Assembly (NCBI GenBank): GCA_032622095.1
Contig: CP136067.1
Location: 59,809,899-59,873,898 of the forward strand
Source of the DNA: Siphonodentalium dalli
Taxonomy: Eukaryota; Mollusca; Scaphopoda; Gadilida; Siphonodentaliidae
Direction: 5' to 3'
Length of the DNA: 64,000 nucleotides
The position numbers were made by a program, and so were the translations under genes. Below are positions 56,478 to 64,000 of this stretch, piece after piece; within the stretch, counting starts at the first letter, position 1, and every line of letters begins with the position of its first letter. Under the pieces are notes generated by a model, which saw nothing but the letters and a program-made list of their open reading frames with translations, did not search any database and had not been told where the DNA came from.

Positions 56478-57239
56478 GTCGAGAAGTGTCGATGTTGTCG
56501 ATGTAACTCTGGTTGGAGTTTTAATGATGTCCCGAAGGCTATAGTAGGAGATTATTTCATTGATTTTTTAGGATGGGTCCAAGGCATTAGAATTAAAGTC
56601 GCCAGTTACAACCATGGGTATATTAAGATCTAGTGCATCCGATATAGACTGATCAAGTAGTTCACAGTATCGCTCGTGACAGAATTGGTCAGAGCGATAT
56701 GACACACATAAAAGATAGTTTGAAGATCTGCACCCCAGTTTGAACCACAGGACTGGGTCATCGAATTCGAGAGAGGGCATACGTTCGAAGATCAGGTGAT
56801 TTGCGAAATAAACAGCAATACCTCCCCCGTAGCTCGAAGCGTCATGTCTTACTGCATCAGAGAACCATTCGAGCTGTATGTTCGTTGTTGGAAATGTTGC
56901 GTCAATGTGGGTTTCGGTGAAACATAATATATCATGGTCATCGATTTCATCGAACTTTTAAACAGTTTATTTCGGATACTTCGTATGTTCAAGTGGAAAA
57001 TAGAGACGGGTGATTGTCTGAGTGGACCTGGCCATTATCAGTGCCGGGGTTCAATTCTAGGGAACCGCTGCATACCAAGAGTGTTGTTAATAGTAATATT
57101 AATCTAATTGAGCTAATCCCGAAAGCGAGTTTAATGATACGATATTTGGGGAGCGATGGCGTTTTTTGTGAACCGTTTCGTCTGGAAAATTGGAAGATCC
57201 TTTTGGTAGCTGGTATTATGTAATACATTAATACACGTC

Positions 57240-57700
57240 ACCTTGAAGCATCTAATTCTATAGGAAACCGAATATTTCCCACATAAGGGTTAATGTATAT
57301 AATATAGCACAATGCAAGCACCGAGATAAACGATATTTATTAATTGAAAACAGTCATGGAATACTAACACAAAACGCTCTTTATTTATATTACTCTAATC
57401 TGAACATCATGCATGCTACAAATAAGCTATATTTTCAAACCGAAACATAGAAGCCATATAAATTATGTTAATGCCATCTTCTCTGTATCTGTTGACAGCT
57501 ATTCAAATAGCCTGCTAATTAATAAACTGCGTATATATATGAACTTCGAAGCTACGTACAGGGCAATTTTGCATAGATGTTTGATAAAACCAAAGCGATG
57601 AATTTTAATAATGAGCATTTATAATGGGTGGATTATAATAATATAGCCCGGGCGCTTGTTGTGTATTATTATCCTGCCGATATATACGGAAGTGTCTATT
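57240..57700. other. Unassigned stretch between retroelement and satellite
   Basis: No supported feature. Confidence 0.4.
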
Positions 57701-57850
57701 CGCCATCGGATGGCAAATAGCGATTCTACCGATATGCGCTATTTGCCATCCGATGGTATTTTAAAGAAAAGAAAACATATCATATCATGATATGCGCTAT
57801 TTGCCATCCGATGGTATTTTAAAGAAAAGAAAACATATCATATCATCACA
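57700..57850 (+). repeat. Satellite border: 58-bp direct duplication and inverted GGATGGCAAATAGCG
   Basis: ATATGCGCTATTTGCCATCC..GATGG.. to ..ACATATCATATCAT is present twice (about 57732-57789 and 57790-57846). The inverse CCATCGGATGGCAAATAGCG lies at 57702-57722. GATGGCAAATA is shared with every satellite monomer, so the border and satellite may be related. Confidence 0.8.
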
Positions 57851-57896
57851 ATACGCTATTATAACGAGGATTCCCACCGCCTTCGTGATCATTAGG

Positions 57897-60800
57897 CCCA
57901 GTTGACCGTCGGTTGACCACCCACAGATATCCTGGGGGGATGGCAAATAAGAAATCGACCAATTTTGAAGGAAATTTCGTATAGTTTGAACATTTAGTGG
58001 CACAAGCTGTCGCTATATGGCCACATAATCACCATTTGTACCCGCCTTACCAAAAACCCGGACCAGTTGACCGTCGGTTGACCACCCACAGATATCCTGG
58101 GGGGATGGCAAATAAGAAATCGACCAATTTTGAAGGAAATTTCGTATAGTTTGAACATTTAGTGGCACAAGCTGTCGCTATATGGCCACATAATCACCAT
58201 TTGTACCCGCCTTACCAAAAACCCGGACCAGTTGACCGTCGGTTGACCACCCACAAATATCCTGGGGGGATGGCAAATAAGAAATCGACAAATTTTGAAG
58301 GAAATTTCGTATAGTTTGAACATTTAGTGGCACAAGCTGTCGCTATATGGCCACATAATCACCATTTGTACCCGCCTTACTGAAAACCCGGACCAGTTGA
58401 CCGTCGGTTGACCACCCACAGATATCCTGGGGGGATGTCAAATAAGAAATCGACCAATTTTGAAGGAAATTTCGTATAGTTTGAACATTTAGTGCCACAA
58501 GCTGTCGCTATATGGCCACATAATCACCATTTGTACCCGCCTTACAAAAAACCCGGACCAGTTGACCGTCGGTTGACCACCCACAGATATCCTGGGGGGA
58601 TGGCAAATAAGAAATCGACAAATTTTGAAGGAAATTTCGTATAGTTTGAACATTTAGTGGCACAAGCTGTCGCTATATGGTCACATAATCACCATTTGTA
58701 CCCGCCTTACTGAAAACACGGACCAGTTGACCGTCGGTTGACCACCTACAGATATCCTGGGGGGATGGCAAATAAGAAATCGACAAATTTTGAAGGAAAT
58801 TTCGTATAGTTTGAACATTTAGTGGCACAAGCTGTCGCTATATGGCCACATAATCACCATTTGTACCCGCCTTACCAAAAACCCGGACCAGTTGACCGTC
58901 GGTTGACCACCCACAGATATCCTGGGGGGATGGCAAATAAGAAATCGACCAATTTTGAAGGAAATTTCGTATAGTTTGAACATTTAGTGGCACAAGCTGT
59001 CGCTATATGGCCACATAATCACCATTCGTACCCGCCTTACCAAAAACCCGGACCAGTTGACCGTCGGTTGACCACCCACAAATATCCTGGGGGGATGGCA
59101 AATAAGAAATTGACAAATTTTGAAGGAAATTTCGTATAGTATGAACATTTAGTGGCACAAGCTGTCGCTATATGGCCACATAATCACCATTTGTACCCGC
59201 CTTACTGAAAACCCGGACAGTTGACCGTCGGTTGACCACCCACAGATATCCTGGGGGGATGGCAAATAAGAAATCGACCAATTTTGAAGGAAATTTCGTA
59301 TAGTTTGAACATTTAGTGGCACAAGCTGTCGCTATATGGCCACATAATCACCATTTGTACCCGCCTTACCAAAAATCCGGACCAGTTGACCGTCGGTTGA
59401 CCACCCACAGATATCCTGGGGGGATGGAAAATAAGAAATCGACCAATTTTGAAGGAAATTTCGTATAGTTTGAACATTTAGTGGCACAAGCTGTCGCTAT
59501 ATGGCCACATAATCACCATTTGTACCCGCCTTACCAAAAACCCGGACCAGTTAACCGTCGGTTGACCACCCACAGATATCCTGGGGGGATGGCAAATAAG
59601 AAATCGACAAATTTTGAAGGAAATTTCGTATAGTTTGAACATTTAGTGGCACAAGCTGTCGCTATATGGCCACATAATCACCATTTGTACCCGCCTTACT
59701 GAAAACCCGGACGAGTTGACCGTCGGTTGACCACCCACAGATATCCTGGGGGGGATGGCAAATAAGAAATCGACCAATTTTGAAGGAAATTTCGTATAGT
59801 TTGAACATTTAGTGGCACAAGCTGTCGCTATATGGTCACATAATCACCATTTGTACCCGCGTTACTGAAAACCCGGACCAGTTGACCGTCGGTTGACCAT
59901 CTACAGATATCCTGGGGGGATGGCAAATAAGAAATCGACAAATTTTGAAGGAAATTTCGTATAGTTTGAACATTTAGTGGCACAAGCTGTCGCTATATGG
60001 CCACATAATCACCATTTGTACCCACCTTACTGAAAACCCGGACCAGTTGACCGTCGGTTGACCACCCACAGATATCCAGGGGGATGGCAAATAAGAAATC
60101 GACAAATTTTGAAGGAAATTTCGTATAGTTTGAACATTTAGTGGCACAAGCTGTCGCTATATGGCCACATAATCACCATTTGTACCCGCCTTACTGAAAA
60201 CCCGGACCAGTTGACCGTCGGTTGACCACCCACAGATATCCTGGGGGGATGGCAAATAAGAAATCGACCAATTTTGAAGGAAATTTCGTATAGTTTGAAC
60301 ATTTAGTGGCACTGTCGCTATATGGTCACATAATCACCATTTGTACCCGCCTTACTGAAAATCCGGACCAGTTGACCGTCGGTTGACCACCTACAGATAT
60401 CCTGGGGGGGATGGCAAATAAGAAATCGACAAATTTTGAAGGAAATTTCGTATAGTTTGAACATTTAGTGGCACAAGCTGTCGCTATATGGCCACATAAT
60501 CACCATTTGTACCCGCCTTACCAAAAACCCGGACCAGTTGACCGTCGGTTGACCACCCACAGATATCCTGGGGGGATGGCAAATAAGAAATCAACCAATT
60601 TTGAAGGACATTTCGTATAGTTTGAACATTTAGTGGCACAAGCTGTCGCTATATGGCCACATAATCACCATTTGTATCCGCCTTACTGAAAACCCGGACC
60701 AGTTGACCGTCGGTTGACCACCTACAGATATCCTGGGGGGATGGCAAATAAGAAATCGACAAATTTTGAAGGAAATTTCGTATAGTTTGAACATTTAGTG

Positions 60801-61746
60801 GCACAAGCTGTCGCTATATGGCCACATAATCACCATCTGTACCCGCCTTACCAAAAACCCGGACCAGTTGACCGTCGGTTGACCACCCACAAATATCCTG
60901 GGGGGATGGCAAATAAGAAATCGACAAATTTTGAAGGAAATTTCGTATAGTTTGAACATTTAGTGGCACACGCTGTCGCTATATGGCCACATAATCACCA
61001 TTTGTACCCGCCTTACTGAAAACCCGGACCAGTTGACCGTCGGTTGAACACCCACAGATATCCTGGGGGGATGGCAAATAAGAAATCGACCAATTTTGAA
61101 GGAAATTTCGTATAGTTTGAACATTTAGTGGCACAAGCTGTCGCTATATGGCCACATAATCACCACTTGTACCCGCCTTACCAAAAACCCGGACCAGTTG
61201 ACCGTCGGTTGACCACCTACAGATATCCTGGGGGGATGGCAAATAAGAAATCGAGTAATTTTGAAGGAAATTTCGTATAGTTTGAACATTTAGTGGCACA
61301 AGCTGTCGCTATATGGCCACATAATCACCATTTGTACCCGCCTTACTGAAAACCCGGACCAGTTGACCGTCGGTTGACCACCCACAGATATCCTGGGGGA
61401 TGGCAAATAAGAAATCGACCAATTTTGAAGGAAATTTCGTATAGTTTGAACATTTAGTGGCACAAGCTGTCGCTATATGGCCACATAATCACCATTTGTA
61501 CCCGCCTTACTGAAAACCCGGACCAGTTGACAGTCGGTTGACCACCTACAGATATCCTGGGGGGATGGCAAATAAGAAATCGACCAATTTTGAAGGAAAT
61601 TTCGTATAGTTTGAACATTTAGTGGCACAAGCTGTCGCTATATGGCCACATAATCACCATTTGTACCCGCCTTACTGAAAACCCGGACCAGTTGACCGTC
61701 GGTTGACCACCCACAGATATCCTGGGGGGATGGCAAATAAGAAATC
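57897..61746 (+). repeat. 165-bp satellite array, forward block
   Basis: The monomer starts CCAGTTGACCGTCGGTTGACC and includes CTGGGGGGATGGCAAATAAG, GGAAATTTCGTATAGTTTG, ACAAGCTGTCGCTATATGG and CATAATCACCATTTGTACCC. Starts near 57899, 58063, 58228 and 58393 give a 165-bp period. About 23 monomers differ at few sites; recurrent variants are ACAGAT/ACAAAT, CGACCAATT/CGACAAATT and TTACCAAAAA/TTACTGAAAA. Frames within it are chance. Confidence 0.97.
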
Positions 61747-64000
61747 AGGATATCTGTGGGTGGTCAACCGACGTCAACTAGTCCGGGTTTTCGGTAAGGC
61801 GGGTACAAATGGTGATTATGTGGCCATATAGCGACAGCTTGTGCCACTAAATGTTCAAACTATACGAAATTTCCTTCAAAATTGGTCGATTTCTTATTTG
61901 CCATCCCCCCAGGATATCTGTGGGTGGTCAACCGACGGTCAACTGGTCCGGGTTTTCAGTAATGCGGGTACAAATGGTGATTATGTGGCCATATAGCGAC
62001 AACTTGTGCCACTAAATGTTCAAACTATACGAAATTTCCTTCAAAATTGGTCGATTTCTTATTTGCCATCCCCCCAGGATATCTGTGGGTGGTCAACCGA
62101 CGGTCAACTGGTCCGGGTTTTCAGTAAGGCGGGTACAAATGGTGATTATGTGGCCATATAGCGACAGCTTGTGCCACTAAATGTTCAAACTATACGAAAT
62201 TTCCTTCAAAATTACTCGATTTCTTATTTGCCATCCCCCAGGATATCTGTAGGTGTCAACCGACGGTCAACTGGTCCGGGTTTTCAGTAAGGCGGGTACA
62301 AATTGTGATTATGTGGCCATATAGCAACAGCTTGTGCCACTAAATGTTCAAACTATACGAAATTTCCTTCAAAATTGGTCGATTTCTTATTTGCCATCCC
62401 CCCAGGATATCTGTGGGTGGTCAACCGACGGTCAACTGGTCCGGGTTTTTGGTAAGGCGGGTACAAATGGTGATTATGTGGCCATATAGCGACAGCTTGT
62501 GCCACTAAATGTTCAAACTATACGAAATTTCCTTCAAAATTTGTCGATTTCTTATTTGCCATCCCCCAAGGATATTTGTAGGTGGTCAACCGACGGTCAA
62601 CTGGTCCGGGTTTTCAGTAAGGCGGGTACAAATGGTGATTATGTGACCATATAGCGACAGCTTGTGCCACTAAATGTTCAAACTATACGAAATTTCCTTC
62701 AAAATTTGTCGATTTCTTATTTGCCATCCCCCCAGGATATTTGTGGGTGGTCAACCGACGGTCAACTGGTCCGGGTTTTTGGTAAGGCGGGTACAAATGG
62801 TGATTATGTGGCCATATAGCGACAGCATGTGCCACTAAATGTTCAAACTATACGAAATTTCCTTCAAAATTGGTCGATTTCTTATTTGCCATCCCCCTAG
62901 GATATCTGTGGGTGGTCAACCGACGGCCAACTGGTCCGGGTTTTTGGTAAGGCGGGTACAAATGGTGATTATGTGGCCATATAGCGACAGCTTGTGCCAC
63001 TAAATGTTCAGACTATACGAAATTTCCTTCAAAATTTGTCGATTTCTTATTTGCCATCCCCCCAGGATATCTGTATGTGGTCAACCGACGGTCAACTGGT
63101 CCGGGTTTTGAGTAAGGCGGGTACAAATGTTGATTATGTGGCCATATAGCGACAGCTTGTGCCACTAAATGTTCAAACTATACGAAATTTCCTTCAAAAT
63201 TTGTCGATTTCTTATTTGCCATCCCCCCAGGATATTTGTGGGTGGTCAACCGACGGTCAACTGGTCCGGGTTTTTGGTAAGGCGGGTACAAATGGTGATT
63301 ATGTGGCCATATAGCGACAGCTTGTGCCACTAAATGTTCAAACTATACGAAATTTCCTTCAAAATTGGTTGATTTCTTATTTGCCATCCCCCAGGATATC
63401 TGTGGGTGGTCAACCGACGGTCAACTGGTCCGGGTTTTTGGTAAGGCGGGTACAAATGGTGATTATGTGGCCATATAGCGACAGCTTGTGCCACTAAATG
63501 TTCAAACTATACGAAATTTCCTTCAAAATTTGTCGATTTCTTATTTGCCATCCCCCCAGGATATCTGTGGGTGGTCAACCGACGGTCAACTGGTCCGGGT
63601 TTTTGGTAAGGCGGGTACAAATGGTGATTATGTGGCCATATAGCGACAGCTTGTGCCACTAAATGTTCAAACTATACGAAATTTCCTTCAAAATTGGTCG
63701 ATTTCTTATTTGCCATCCCCCCAGGATATCTGTGGGTGGTCACCCGACGGTCAACTGGTCCGGGTTTTTGGTAAGGCGGGTACAAATGGTGATTATGTGG
63801 CCATATAGCGACAGCTTGTGCCACTAAATGTTCAAACTATACGAAATTTCCTTCAAAATTTGTCGATTTCTTATTTGCCATCCCCCCAGGATATTTGTGG
63901 GTGGTCAACCGACGGTCAACTGGTCCGGGTTTTTGGTAAGGCGGGTACAAATGGTGATTATGTGGCCATATAGCGACAGCTTGTGCCACTAAATGTTCAA
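61747..64000 (-). repeat. 165-bp satellite array, inverted block (runs off the window)
   Basis: The same monomer in reverse complement, about 13-14 copies with the same variant sites. It begins AGGATATCTGTGGGTGGTC directly after a forward monomer truncated at AATAAGAAATC, and continues past the end of the window. The first inverted monomer carries a private change (GACGTCAACTAGTCC). Confidence 0.97.

Larger units (their letters stand above)
50788..57228 (-). mobile_element. Non-LTR retrotransposon (CR1/Jockey-type), split by two hAT-like insertions
   Basis: On the minus strand: leader and endonuclease (57228-54463), RT (54533-52074), thumb and C-terminal zinc-knuckle region (52073-50922), then a 3' tail with a GGGAGCCGG/CCGGCTCCC hairpin ending in an AATAACAACAA-type tract near 50788. 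Removing the insertions 55144-56477 and 52360-53911 makes the protein motifs contiguous. Several frameshifts remain. It differs from the element at 27182-33158 in RT sequence and tail. Confidence 0.85.
54463..57228 (-). pseudogene. Endonuclease region of the minus-strand non-LTR element
   Basis: Segments read on the minus strand: a hydrophobic leader (57228-56989, LILLLTTLLVCSGSLELNPG), then HLNIRSIRNK, ILCFTETHID, DASSYGGGIAVYF, VVTGDFNSNALD (near 56590) and STTSTLLD, which is cut by the hAT-like insertion. After it come ITVNSTV and ISDHYAVIEYL, the SDH motif (near 55070), followed by the linker (KHWFTSELRSMIRRRDRLR). A TAA follows GDFNSNALDPS, and frameshifts lie near 54690 and 54530, the latter beside a 16-base G-tract. 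It would have nicked target DNA for target-primed reverse transcription. Confidence 0.8.

Noticed and set aside
57797-64000. Array of near-identical units considered as CRISPR
   Set aside because: Monomers are contiguous 165-bp satellites without unique spacers, in eukaryotic DNA with retrotransposons.

Overview
This window is eukaryotic, AT-rich, repeat-dominated DNA from an invertebrate, most likely a marine lophotrochozoan such as a mollusc. That is inferred from the mix of mobile elements: APE-type non-LTR retrotransposons, an SGNH/esterase-type ORF, a packaging-ATPase-like ORF beside a C2HC zinc-finger ORF, and many fold-back DNA elements. There are no operons, rRNA, convincing tRNA or CRISPR. 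Host coding sequence is minimal: one plausible first coding exon of a coiled-coil protein (6842-7438, minus), one plausible last exon of an unidentified protein (50279-50518, minus), and one small basic coiled-coil ORF (45483-45797, plus).

Layout. 1-6700: non-coding repeats, including a 1250-bp tandem duplication whose second copy carries a TA-flanked MITE that the first copy lacks, and a cluster of TTGCGCTTAAGCGCAA palindromes. 6761-7438: coiled-coil gene exon. 9700-25000: non-autonomous DNA elements, namely inverted arms (11600-12280 and 17560-18150), a 2.7-kb fold-back (14810-17490), and TTAA-flanked elements at 12366-13506 and 19576-24834, both filled with tandem repeats. 26152-34188: a decayed non-LTR retrotransposon (ORF1, then endonuclease/reverse transcriptase) sitting exactly between two 1030-bp direct repeats of about 98% identity.

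35800-40034, minus strand: a compact set of SGNH/coiled-coil pseudogene, P-loop ATPase, C2HC zinc-finger gene and poly(A) signal. This is the best candidate for an under-described mobile or virus-like cassette. 40145-44810, minus: endonuclease and linker of another non-LTR element, split by a 2.6-kb insertion that holds a 240-bp tandem repeat and a TTAA MITE. 46311-48303: a non-autonomous transposon with perfect 50-bp inverted termini. 50788-57228, minus: a third non-LTR element cut by two hAT-like insertions, each with an exact 8-bp target duplication; one of them carries a TA-flanked hairpin MITE.

57897-64000: a 165-bp satellite, about 23 monomers in one orientation, then a sharp switch at 61724-61746 to the opposite orientation through the end of the window.

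Most retroelement ORFs contain frameshifts or stops, so the locus reads as layered transposon debris. The clean target-site duplications let the order of insertion be read directly. All family assignments come from motif reading without a database search.
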